The notes under the pieces were generated by a model. The model ran no database searches, was not told the DNA's origin, and saw only the letters and a program-made list of their open reading frames with translations. Shown piece by piece: positions 26,511 through 35,627 of a DNA stretch of 64,000 nucleotides (the stretch's first letter is position 1; the number at the start of each line of letters is the position of its first letter). A program made the position numbers and the translations under genes. The stretch is from Lyngbya sp. CCAP 1446/10 (GTDB lineage: Bacteria > Cyanobacteriota > Cyanobacteriia > Cyanobacteriales > Microcoleaceae): assembly GCF_026130175.1 (NCBI RefSeq), contig NZ_JAIGNI010000009.1, positions 62,001-126,000 of the forward strand. The letters run 5' to 3'.

Positions 26511-26734
26511 CAGCTAGAGATTAGCGGTAGGGTGCGTCAGGAAAAGTAATTCTCAATCATCACCGAAAATCTAATTCTGATGCACCATTTATTGCGGGCC
26601 TGCGTCAGTTGTGAGATTGTGAGTTTTTCCCGACAATATCAAGCTTCCGAGGCTCCCTACTTCACTCTTTTAAAAGTCAGATTGTGCTTAAAGGAACCCT
26701 ATTGCGATCTAAGCAGGAATGTTTGAGCTACTTT

Positions 26735-26767
26735 AAAAACCCGGTTTCGGCAAGAAACCGGGTTTTT
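26735..26767. repeat. AAACCCGGTTTC hairpin repeat upstream of cruG
   Basis: AAAAACCCGGTTTC (26735-26748) and its exact complement GAAACCGGGTTTTT (26754-26767) are separated by five bases. It could terminate read-through from upstream and would isolate cruG, which starts 72 bases later. Confidence 0.8.
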
Positions 26768-26838
26768 CAGCGATATTTTCAAGCCCAATTGCTGTAATAT
26801 GTTTTAAGTCAAAATTTGATCAACTTCCTTATTTTAAA

Positions 26839-28047
26839 TTGATTTCCCCCATCGCCCCCAACCTCCCAAATCTCTTGACAAGCATCATCCCTATCGCACT
26901 CCTGCTGCTGCAATTACCCGCCGCCGCCCTTTTAATGTCGCGCTTAATTAAAGGCCCATCGCGCATCCCGCCCCTAGAACCGGATTCGCCGACACTGGAT
27001 ATGCTTGGTGCTTGTACGGCGGTGGTGCCGACTTTGAACGAAGCAGAGAGAATTGCGCCTTGTTTGGAAGGATTGAGCCGCCAAAGTTACGAGCTCCGAG
27101 AGGCGATCGTAGTTGACAGCTATTCGGTAGATGGAACAGGGGATTTAGTCAAAGCTGCCGCCGAAAAAGACCCCCGGTTTCGGTTGATTAACGACGATCC
27201 GCTACCGACGGGTTGGGTTGGTCGTCCGTGGGCGCTGAATTGGGGTTTTTTGGCAAGTTCCGACAAATGCGAGTGGATTTTGGGGATAGATGCGGATACT
27301 CAGCCGCATCCAGGTTTGATTGCGAGTTTGCTAAAGACGGCGGTGGCTGGAAATTATGATTTGATTTCGCTGTCGCCGCAGTTTATCCTGAAATATCCGG
27401 GCGAGTTGTGGCTGCAACCTGCACTGTTAATGACTTTGGTGTATCGGTTCGGGCCGACGGGAACTGGGGGAGATGTGCCGGAACGGGTGATGGCAAACGG
27501 TCAGTGTTTCCTCTGTAAGCGCGAGGTTTTGGTGGCTTTAGGGGGCTATGAGGTGGCAAAAGGTTCTTTTTGCGATGATGTGACTTTGGCTCGCTATGCT
27601 GCGGCTCAGGGCTTTAAGGTGGGTTTTTTGGATGGGGCGAAGGTGTTGAAGGTGCGGATGTATGAGGGGGCGATCGAGACTTGGAATGAGTGGGGGCGAT
27701 CGCTCGATTTGAAAGATGCTGCTTCTAGCGGTCAAATTTGGGGCGATTTGTGGCTGTTATTCGCGGTTCAAGGTTTGCCGGTGCCGATCGTCCTGTGGTA
27801 TTTGTTGTCTGGTTCTGTGCCTGCTGTGGGCGCGTTTCCGCAGTTTTGGCTGTGGGGATTGAATGTATTTTTGGTGGCGGTGCGATCGGCTTTGTGTTTT
27901 GCGATCGCTCCGAGTTACGATACAACTCAAGCATCGGGTAAATGGCTGTTTTGGCTGTCACCTTTGGCCGATCCGCTGGCGTTTGTGCGAATTCTGATTT
28001 CTGCTTTAAATCAGCCTACTCAGTGGCGCGGCCGCAAGTATAGTTAG
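26839..28047 (+). CDS. cruG: CruG, carotenoid 2'-O-glycosyltransferase
   Basis: The 402-residue family-2 glycosyltransferase has an N-terminal membrane segment and the GT-A start CTAVVPTLNEAERIAPCLEG. The metal-binding ILGIDADTQP and a QCFLCKREVLVALGGYE acceptor region follow, with C-terminal membrane segments (LWLLFAVQGLPVPIVLWYLL). CruG attaches the sugar to 2'-hydroxylated carotenoids made after CruF and related enzymes. Position next to cruF supports the call. The first usable start is a TTG at 26839; no nearby ATG keeps the whole N-terminal segment, so the start is uncertain. Confidence 0.88.
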   Translation: MISPIAPNLPNLLTSIIPIALLLLQLPAAALLMSRLIKGPSRIPPLEPDSPTLDMLGACTAVVPTLNEAERIAPCLEGLSRQSYELREAIVVDSYSVDGTGDLVKAAAEKDPRFRLINDDPLPTGWVGRPWALNWGFLASSDKCEWILGIDADTQPHPGLIASLLKTAVAGNYDLISLSPQFILKYPGELWLQPALLMTLVYRFGPTGTGGDVPERVMANGQCFLCKREVLVALGGYEVAKGSFCDDVTLARYAAAQGFKVGFLDGAKVLKVRMYEGAIETWNEWGRSLDLKDAASSGQIWGDLWLLFAVQGLPVPIVLWYLLSGSVPAVGAFPQFWLWGLNVFLVAVRSALCFAIAPSYDTTQASGKWLFWLSPLADPLAFVRILISALNQPTQWRGRKYS

Positions 28048-28061
28048 TGACAAACCGAAAA

Positions 28062-28120
28062 AAATCGGCGGTTTCAACCGCGTCTACACAAACGATGTCA
28101 GCCGGACGCCGACTAAAGAG
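28062..28120. repeat. GGTTTCAACCGC-family dispersed repeat
   Basis: CGGCGGTTTCAACCGCGTC is followed by ACACAAACGATGTC. Related copies lie at 46530-46700 and 50150-50300, the latter sharing TCAAACGATGTCCGAGCG. Confidence 0.75.
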
Positions 28121-28132
28121 TAAAGATTCGTA

Positions 28133-28260
28133 GTGTCGCCATCGATTTTACTCAAAAAAAGACGAAAAATCTAGCGAGCGACGCACCAGCACGCGCGATA
28201 ATATTTGAGGAAACAAACTCAACGAAGAGTATTGTAGCAAGGATTTTTTAAATTGGTATT
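28133..28260 (-). mobile_element. Solo end of the IS630-type element found at 6334-6456
   Basis: About 125 bases match the reverse complement of 6334-6456, including AAAAGACGAAAAATC, GCGACGCACCA, AAACAAACTCAAC and AGAGTATTGT. No transposase fragment accompanies it here, so it is either a solo element end or a small non-autonomous derivative. Confidence 0.75.
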
Positions 28261-28312
28261 ACTTGCACTACGATCCAGATCCACCTACCTCACTTAATTG
28301 AAAAAAGCTAGT

Positions 28313-28561
28313 ATGAATCACGGTGAATTTTCTGGGACAAAAGCTCATAAATGTATACTGCCTAAAGCAATTTCAACGCAACCAATTATTCTCGAAGACA
28401 TCACAGAATTGAGTTATGAAAAACTCTACTTAATAGAACGCAATCACCCCGCATATGAAATAGTCATGTCTGAAGTTTTGAAAGATGCCTTTGATTCGGA
28501 ATCATCAAATCGCATTAAAAAAGGAGAAGTCCATGACTGGCTCAACTCCCTTCTCAATTGA
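28313..28561 (+). CDS. Small hypothetical protein
   Basis: The 82-residue protein starts MNHGEFSGTKAHKCILPKAI and ends with an acidic helical half (YEIVMSEVLKDAFDSESSNR, then VHDWLNSLLN). It has no signal peptide or membrane segment, and I do not recognise the family. I use ATG 28313; the frame opens slightly earlier at a TTG. It follows the solo IS end and is convergent with the ABC permease, with a hairpin between. It may be real, but gene status is only moderately supported. Confidence 0.5.
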   Translation: MNHGEFSGTKAHKCILPKAISTQPIILEDITELSYEKLYLIERNHPAYEIVMSEVLKDAFDSESSNRIKKGEVHDWLNSLLN

Positions 28562-28587
28562 AACATCCGACTGTTTCCAAAATAGCA

Positions 28588-28613
28588 GGCGGTTGAAACC
28601 GCCGTTTTATTTT
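28588..28613. terminator. Bidirectional terminator between convergent genes
   Basis: GGCGGTT (28588-28594) and AACCGCC (28597-28603) form a tight hairpin followed by GTTTTATTTTTT. It separates the small plus-strand gene from the minus-strand ABC permease gene that ends at 28615. Confidence 0.8.
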
Positions 28614-28614
28614 T

Positions 28615-30279
28615 TCAAGCCTTCAGCAAAGCTTTAGATGCCGATTCCCCAGCGATTCGGAGTTGCCGCCTCAATTGCAAATTCAGCAGCACCAACACAG
28701 TCCACTGGCCGAGGATTGAGAGCAAAATAGTATGTCCTGACGCGCTCTCCAGGGCCGACGATCCAAAGACGGGAAATACTAAAGACAGCCAAATGAAAGG
28801 AGCTTTTTCTGGGGTGAGGGAAAGCATATACAAAATAATTGGTGGTAAAGAGATAGCGCCTCCGACTGTACAAGCCGCCAAAACTGCCTGGTTTCGGATT
28901 TTTGCGAACATGAATAGTTGGGTAACAGCCGCGTAAATCAGGATGAGATTGATGAAGGTAATCATGCTCGGAAAAGCGTTGGGATTCACCAGCAGCCAAG
29001 GTATTAAAATCACTGTCGAACTGAGGAGATTGATTGCTATTGCAACTGATGCCGGACTTTTTTCACTCCAAATTAAATCTAGTATCGGGTATCTGCGCCA
29101 CGATTTATGACTGCTGGGAACGATTTGTTTCCGATATCTCGCCCAATCGTACAAAGCTTGTCTTTCCGAGGTTAAAGCCGCAATTAAAGCTAAAAATACC
29201 ATCAAATTTGGAATCAATAAAAAGGCGATACCGTCAATCGAGTACCTATTTGATTGGAGTGCAAACCCTAAAATTATTGACTGATAGCAAATCACCAGCA
29301 AATAACTTTGTCGCTTGCTCAAAACAGTGGCGCTGGGGTTGGGGAAACGGCGCTGCCATCCCTGCCACATCCAGTAGGTTGCCACCCCACAAATCAATAA
29401 AGATAAGGCGGTAAAAGATACAAAATTTTCGCCAATATGCAAATGAAACCATTTCAGGCGATCGAACTCTCCGATGAACCAATTAAGGTTATAATCAGAT
29501 GACAGACTAACTTGATAAACTACCTGTTTCAGGACAGCAGCCGGAGACAAAAATGTCAGCAAATCAGCAGCATTGCCGACTGACGGTGCACAAAAAGCTG
29601 TGGTAATAAAAGTCAAAACCGCAGCGCTAGCCAACCAAGGTTGAAACCCTCCCAACCAACTGGTTGTTAAGCCAAATAGCATCGCGCCGCTGTAGAATAA
29701 AGCACAGCTAGCTACCATTGCTATGTCGAAACATAAAATATGATACAGAGGTATTTGAGCTGCTAATCCGCTGTAGACGTGGAGCGGTACAGCCAGAATT
29801 GCTGCGAGATACAGTAAAATTGGGACACCGAGAATTTTGCCGAGAAAAATTGTGGTGGCAGATTGGGGACTGAGGCGAATAAAGTTGAGTGTGCCTCGAC
29901 GTTCCTCTTTGTCTAAGTCGCTGACGAGTAGATAAGTGCCGGCTACTAAAAGTGCGATCGCACTAAATATGCTCAGCACAACAAATATTTGTAGCCACCA
30001 AGACGGCCAGTTAATGATAAAATTTCCTGCCGCATCTTTGATGCATATTATCCGCTTACCATTGTCATTTGATTCGGTGCAAAATCTGCTGGAATCAATG
30101 TAATTACCGACAGGAGTGGCAACGGGTAGCTGGGCGCGCCAATACAAGATTAGCAGCAGTTGAGCGCTGAGGGAAAAGGCGCTGACGATCGCAATTTTGC
30201 CCATTTTCAGCCGACCTTTGAGTTCTCGGAATAACTGGGAATTCCAGTTACCAATTGTATCTAGTATGTTTGTGTTCAT
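28615..30279 (-). CDS. ABC-2 type transporter permease
   Basis: This membrane protein of about 554 residues has some eleven hydrophobic segments (SAFSLSAQLLLILYW, LQIFVVLSIFSAIALLVAG, TFITTAFCA, VLLNLQLRR at the end). The stretch LDKEERRGTLNFIRLSPQSATTI resembles the cytoplasmic coupling region of ABC-2 permeases. I use ATG 30279; the longer frame begins in a TTGACAG heptamer array and reads MTVDSCQLTVEG, which is repeat-derived. The ATPase gene lies immediately upstream on the same strand, so together they form an exporter of unknown substrate. Confidence 0.85.
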   Translation of the reverse strand: MNTNILDTIGNWNSQLFRELKGRLKMGKIAIVSAFSLSAQLLLILYWRAQLPVATPVGNYIDSSRFCTESNDNGKRIICIKDAAGNFIINWPSWWLQIFVVLSIFSAIALLVAGTYLLVSDLDKEERRGTLNFIRLSPQSATTIFLGKILGVPILLYLAAILAVPLHVYSGLAAQIPLYHILCFDIAMVASCALFYSGAMLFGLTTSWLGGFQPWLASAAVLTFITTAFCAPSVGNAADLLTFLSPAAVLKQVVYQVSLSSDYNLNWFIGEFDRLKWFHLHIGENFVSFTALSLLICGVATYWMWQGWQRRFPNPSATVLSKRQSYLLVICYQSIILGFALQSNRYSIDGIAFLLIPNLMVFLALIAALTSERQALYDWARYRKQIVPSSHKSWRRYPILDLIWSEKSPASVAIAINLLSSTVILIPWLLVNPNAFPSMITFINLILIYAAVTQLFMFAKIRNQAVLAACTVGGAISLPPIILYMLSLTPEKAPFIWLSLVFPVFGSSALESASGHTILLSILGQWTVLVLLNLQLRRQLRIAGESASKALLKA

Positions 30280-30316
30280 AGGTAATTGTTTTGAGTTATG
30301 AGTGAAAAAGTCGCCC

Positions 30317-30390
30317 TCAACTGTCAACTGACAACTGTCAACTGTCAACTGTCAACTGACAACTGTCAACTGACAACTGTCAACTGTCAA
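30317..30390. repeat. GTCAACT/TTGACAG heptamer array between ABC genes
   Basis: About ten GTCAACT/GACAACT units fill the gap between the ATPase and permease genes. On the minus strand the first unit supplies the TGA stop of the ATPase (30387-30389). Confidence 0.95.
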
Positions 30391-31337
30391 GATGCTTGTT
30401 TGTGTCCCATCTTGAGGAAGATAGTTTCTAGGTTTTCTTGAGTGCAGTGAAATTCCGTGAGGGGAATGTTAGCATTGACGAGCGATCGCAATAAATTAGC
30501 TGCATCTTCCCGGCTTCCCGAAAAATGAGCGCACACCTGCTGAGTTTCCGGCAAGATTTCCCAACTTTCAACCCAAGGAAAGTTTTTGAGTTCCGATGTC
30601 AGCGCTGCTAAATCGCCCAAAGTTGCCATGAAAATTTGCTGTTTTCCCAGGCGTTTGTAAAGTTCTTGCAAAGGGGCGCTTTCGACAAGATAACCGAGTT
30701 CCATAATCCCTACCCAGGTGCAAAGTTCGGCTAAATCGCTGAGAACGTGGGATGATATGACTACGGTCATGCCGGCTTGTTGCACAGCTTTGATAATTTC
30801 GCGAAATTGCGATCGCGCGATCGGATCTAAACCCGAAACTGGTTCGTCTAACAGCAGCAACAGCGGTTCGTGAATAATAGTTCGTCCCAAACTCAGGCGC
30901 TGTTTCATCCCCCGCGACAGAGTGGAAATTAAGCTGTTGCGTTTGTTGGTTAATTGTACGAGTTCTAAAACTGCATAGATGCGTTCTCGGCGGCGGGGTT
31001 GCCGCAGGTTGTACAATCGGGCAAAGTAATCTAAATAATCCCACACAGTCAGGTCGTCGTACAGGGGAAAATCGTCGGGAAGAAAGCCGATGTGCTGTTT
31101 GAGAGTGGGGTTAGATCGATCGCGCAACAAGGGACAGCCGTTGATGTAAATCTCCCCTGTTGTCGGTTCCTCAGCGGCGGCTAACATTCGCAGCAAGGTA
31201 GTTTTTCCCGCACCGTTAGGGCCGATCAGCCCGCAGATTTCGCCGGCGGCGACTTGCAAGTCGATGTCATTAACCGCAATATGGCGATCGAATTGTTTGG
31301 TGAGTCCGCGAGTGTCTATTGCTAATTCTTTTGCCAT
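30387..31337 (-). CDS. ABC transporter ATP-binding protein
   Basis: The 316-residue ATPase has Walker A GLIGPNGAGKTTLLRML, signature STLSRGMKQRLSLGRTI, Walker B LLLLLDEPVSGLDP and the switch His in VVISSHVLSDL. It is of the ABC-2 exporter class (CcmA-like), with a C-terminal extension of about 80 residues (FMATLGDLAALTSELK onward) often seen in these exporters. It is the first gene of a two-gene unit with the permease at 28615-30279. The stop TGA lies in the first unit of the heptamer array, leaving the end GHKQAS. Confidence 0.93.
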   Translation of the reverse strand: MAKELAIDTRGLTKQFDRHIAVNDIDLQVAAGEICGLIGPNGAGKTTLLRMLAAAEEPTTGEIYINGCPLLRDRSNPTLKQHIGFLPDDFPLYDDLTVWDYLDYFARLYNLRQPRRRERIYAVLELVQLTNKRNSLISTLSRGMKQRLSLGRTIIHEPLLLLLDEPVSGLDPIARSQFREIIKAVQQAGMTVVISSHVLSDLAELCTWVGIMELGYLVESAPLQELYKRLGKQQIFMATLGDLAALTSELKNFPWVESWEILPETQQVCAHFSGSREDAANLLRSLVNANIPLTEFHCTQENLETIFLKMGHKQAS

Positions 31338-31783
31338 ATTTTAAAGGCGAGTGAAATTGGCTGCGGTTCGTGCTTAGTTCCAAAGCTTGCAACTAGCTTA
31401 GCCTTTTGATACAGCAGTTGTCACCTGCATTTCGCAAAATAAATTGTTAAGTATTAAAAAGATTTTGAATTTTGGTAAGATTGGGAAAAAGGTAATTGCT
31501 AATTGGTAAACTTATTGCGTGATTTTTTGAGCGATCGGGAAACCGCAGATCGAGGCAGATTAACACAGATAAGCTGTTACTCATATAGATAGATTGTGTA
31601 TGGCGATTGAGGGGGAGAGGGGGAGAAAGGGAGAGGGGGAGAGGGGGAGAGGATTTTTGATTGTCATCAAAATATACAATTTAAATGCACAACAGCTTAC
31701 ACGCAGATGTTTTTCAAGATATGAAATGGTAAGATTTTAGAAGAACCACCCACACGCTTTTTATTAGAGAACAGATAAAGCAT
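31338..31783. other. Spacer without recognised gene
   Basis: The spacer contains CCGCAGATCGAGGCAGATTA followed by ACACAGAT (about 31540-31572), a motif also seen near 43130-43170 and 58110-58140. A GGGGGAGA tandem run lies at about 31607-31652. No coding frame with family features or RNA gene was found. Confidence 0.7.
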
Positions 31784-32656
31784 TTACAGCAGCCCGATAT
31801 CCTTCAAGCATTGGCGCGTTAACTCGATTCTAACTGCTCCATCCTTTGTACTGCGAATGTCAATGTTTGTTGCAAAAAAGTAAGCGTTTTTATTCTGCTC
31901 TAAATAACCGACATACCAGCCAATTTGAGTCTCTGTTTGCTCTCCAAAGCCAGCCCAGCCTGTTTTTGCCCTGATTGTGTAATCGGGGGTTTGTTCGACA
32001 ATCATGATATCTTTAACTAGAGAGAGCGATCGCTCGGAAAATGGTAAATCGTTTTTGTGGAGACGGCGCAAGAATTGAATTTGCTGGTTGGGTGTGATTC
32101 GCAGTTCTCCTTCTAACCAAAATTTGTCAATATCATCTTTTTTTCCAATGTTTTGGTTGCCATAATCGGCTTTTGCTACCCATTTTTGCATTTGCTCGTG
32201 TCCGACTCGGCGCGCGAGAACTTGGTAAAACCAGACGGCGGAAAGTTTGATGGCTTCTCTCATGTTCAAGTCTCGATTCCAGGCGGGAATTTGCCTTTCA
32301 ATTCCATCCCAAGTTAGAATTGCAAGTTCATTGGCAATTACGCCGGTTTCTAAGGAAATCAGGGAGTTGAGAATTTTAAATGTAGATGCGGGTAAAAAAG
32401 CTGTGCTGTTGCGCTGCGGGTTGTGTTGATAAAGCCGATCGCTATTCAAGTCATAAATGGCGATCGATCCTTCTACTCCTAATTCTTGAAAGTGCCGTTC
32501 AAAATTAGTTGTTTGAGCGACATTTCCTCCTCGAACTCCGAATTGCTGCGCTGGAGTTGGTGCGGTTAAGGCCGATCGCGATGGCTGAATTAAAACAGCA
32601 GCAATGCAGCTTAATGCGATTAAAATCAGAGCGATCGCGCGAAATATTCTGTTCAT
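31784..32656 (-). CDS. Class D beta-lactamase (OXA-like)
   Basis: The 290-residue precursor has a signal peptide (MNRIFRAIALILIALSCIAA, hydrophobic to about residue 30). Class D motifs are in place: STFK with nucleophile Ser91 and Lys94, SAV at 139-141, YGN at 165-167 and KTG at 231-233, followed by WAG. It should be an active periplasmic serine beta-lactamase or a penicillin-recognising relative. A broken piece of a close copy lies at 6497-6694. Clinical relevance cannot be inferred from sequence. Confidence 0.93.
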   Translation of the reverse strand: MNRIFRAIALILIALSCIAAVLIQPSRSALTAPTPAQQFGVRGGNVAQTTNFERHFQELGVEGSIAIYDLNSDRLYQHNPQRNSTAFLPASTFKILNSLISLETGVIANELAILTWDGIERQIPAWNRDLNMREAIKLSAVWFYQVLARRVGHEQMQKWVAKADYGNQNIGKKDDIDKFWLEGELRITPNQQIQFLRRLHKNDLPFSERSLSLVKDIMIVEQTPDYTIRAKTGWAGFGEQTETQIGWYVGYLEQNKNAYFFATNIDIRSTKDGAVRIELTRQCLKDIGLL

Positions 32657-32876
32657 AAATTTTGATGTATAAGGTGCGTCAGACTTAGGTTGTGTAAGAA
32701 ATAATTAGATTTTTGGCTTGACGCACCCTACAATATATGCTCATTTTTGCATTTGTAGTACGATCGTCCCCACTCGCGTGATTGACACTCGCGATCGGGG
32801 ACGATCGCACTCTTGAAATCGCACTCTTGACGACGATTCAAATATATAATTCCGATGCAACCGGAAACGAGATGAA

Positions 32877-33965
<1,089 letters not shown>

Positions 33966-34045
33966 TCAGGTTAATAGGATAGGCCCAAACGTTCTAGATC
34001 TCAACTGTTACAATAAGTTTAGACTTTAGTATTCTGCGAGGAGCT

Positions 34046-34303
34046 ATGCAGTCGATCGAGCAACTGACAGAATAAATATTATCTTTACTTAATGAATCAA
34101 GGGCACTCCTTGCAGACAAATTGGTAGAAAGCTGAGAATTCGACACCGACTCAGCAATTCAGGCAGTTTGGATTACTGAAGCAAAAAGACGCAGAGACGA
34201 GGTTCGGGATGCTTCAGTGCAACCGATTGCAGGCGAAGAAGCTTTGGCTCAAGTTAGGCGACTGATTGGGAGTTTTGCATATCTTACTGGCATGGCTTCC
34301 TAA
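34046..34303 (+). pseudogene. Decayed addiction-module antitoxin gene (TIGR02574-like)
   Basis: One frame reads MQSIEQLTE, stop, ILSLLNESRALLADKLVES, stop, then FDTDSAIQAVWITEAKRRRD and EEALAQVRRLIG. It matches the pattern of the putative addiction module component family but has TAA and TGA inside the frame. GAGGAG precedes the ATG by a few bases, so translation signals remain. No intact ParE/RelE partner follows; the next 50 bases hold no clear toxin frame. Confidence 0.8.
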
Positions 34304-34358
34304 CCCACGAAAGCGGTTGCGATACTTGATATCGCTCCGCCCCGTGCGATCGACTAAA

Positions 34359-35477
34359 CTAAGAAATAGCTGCCGGTTCCTGATAAGTAGGAAAGTCAAT
34401 ATAACCTTCCGGGCCAAAAGAATACCAGACGCCAACTTCCGCAGGCGGATTGAGCGGCCAACCATTAGCAAAACGCTCTACCAAATCTGGATTGCTGATA
34501 AAATCCCGACCAAAAGCAATTAAATCCGCAACTTCGCTGCTCAAGGCCGTTTCAGCCTGTTCTTGAGTATATCCGCAGTTGCCAATCAGCGGCTTGGAAA
34601 ACACATCGCGAAACTCTCCTATCACCATTTGCGAACCCAATTCATGAAAGCCAAAAGCTAAACCATCCACCAGGTGAAGATAAGCTAAATCATAGGCATT
34701 TAACTGACCCGCGAAATACAGAAAATCTTCCCGATATTCGGGAGAACCCATATCATTGTAAACACCGTTGGGAGAAAGTCTAACTCCAACTCGGTTGGCA
34801 GGCAATACTGTCAGAATCGCCTCCACAATTTCTTTAAGAAAACGGTAACGATTTTCGACTTTGCCGCCATAGGAATCAGTGCGGTGATTGGTTTTAGTTT
34901 GCAGGAACGTGTCAATTAAATAGCCGTTAGCCGCGTGAATTTCTACACCGTCAAAACCTGCCATTTTTGCCCGTTCTGCGGCCTTGCGATAATCTTCCAC
35001 AACCAGCGAAATTTCATCTGTTAAGAGAGCGCGGGGAGTTTCGTAGGGTTGTTTGCCCGCAGGGGTATGAATGCCTTCTCCGTTGATTTTGATGGCAGAC
35101 GCTGCAACTGGTAATTGATTGTTTTCATGAAAATTACTGTGGGAAGCCCGCCCGCAGTGCCAAAGCTGCATGAAAATTGGTGTTTCGCGGGCATGAACCG
35201 CAGTCACAACTTGTTTCCAAGCTTCGCCTTGCTCGTCTGAATAAATACCGGGCGTATTCAGCCAACCATTAGCTTGAGTAGAAATCACCGTAGCTTCTGT
35301 AATGATTAAACCAGCGGAGGCCCGCTGAGCGTAATACTCTGCCATCAAAGCATTGGGCATCCGCGTTTCACCAGCTCTGCTCCGTGTCAGGGGTGCCATG
35401 ACTACCCGGTTTTTTAAGGATAAATCTCCCAATTTGAAGGGACTGAGTAGGAGTGGAGAAGTTGTTGGGGTATTCAT
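34359..35477 (-). CDS. Old Yellow Enzyme family alkene reductase (NADH:flavin oxidoreductase)
   Basis: The 372-residue FMN enzyme has NRVVMAPLTRSRA at the first strand, FMQLWHCGRASHS, and GFDGVEIHAANGYLIDTFLQ with the His/Asn pair that binds the substrate carbonyl. TNHRTDSYGG, VGVRLSPNGVYNDM and the phosphate-binding IAFGRDFISNPDLVERFANG follow. Family members reduce activated C=C bonds such as those of enones and N-ethylmaleimide. It lies alone on the minus strand between the decayed antitoxin gene and the pseudouridine synthase gene. Confidence 0.95.
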   Translation of the reverse strand: MNTPTTSPLLLSPFKLGDLSLKNRVVMAPLTRSRAGETRMPNALMAEYYAQRASAGLIITEATVISTQANGWLNTPGIYSDEQGEAWKQVVTAVHARETPIFMQLWHCGRASHSNFHENNQLPVAASAIKINGEGIHTPAGKQPYETPRALLTDEISLVVEDYRKAAERAKMAGFDGVEIHAANGYLIDTFLQTKTNHRTDSYGGKVENRYRFLKEIVEAILTVLPANRVGVRLSPNGVYNDMGSPEYREDFLYFAGQLNAYDLAYLHLVDGLAFGFHELGSQMVIGEFRDVFSKPLIGNCGYTQEQAETALSSEVADLIAFGRDFISNPDLVERFANGWPLNPPAEVGVWYSFGPEGYIDFPTYQEPAAIS

Positions 35478-35627
35478 GGTTTTGGTATTTTTTCAACTGA
35501 AGAATCAGGGAAATTCAGAGTTCGATCGCTTATGAGCATAACTTGAATCGATCATCGATCGCCCGCAATACTAACGGCATCACACATTTGCGATCAATTA
35601 TCGCTCGCCCGCGCGATCGCCCTTTTC

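Noticed and set aside
30317-30390. Possible CRISPR array from regularly spaced repeats
   Set aside because: Units are 7 bases with no unique spacers and no cas genes; this is a short tandem repeat. The other arrays (41780, 46792, 61741) fail for the same reason.
34266-34523. Plus-strand frame after the decayed antitoxin as a ParE/RelE toxin
   Set aside because: It reads antisense through the Old Yellow Enzyme gene and lacks toxin motifs beyond a few basic residues.
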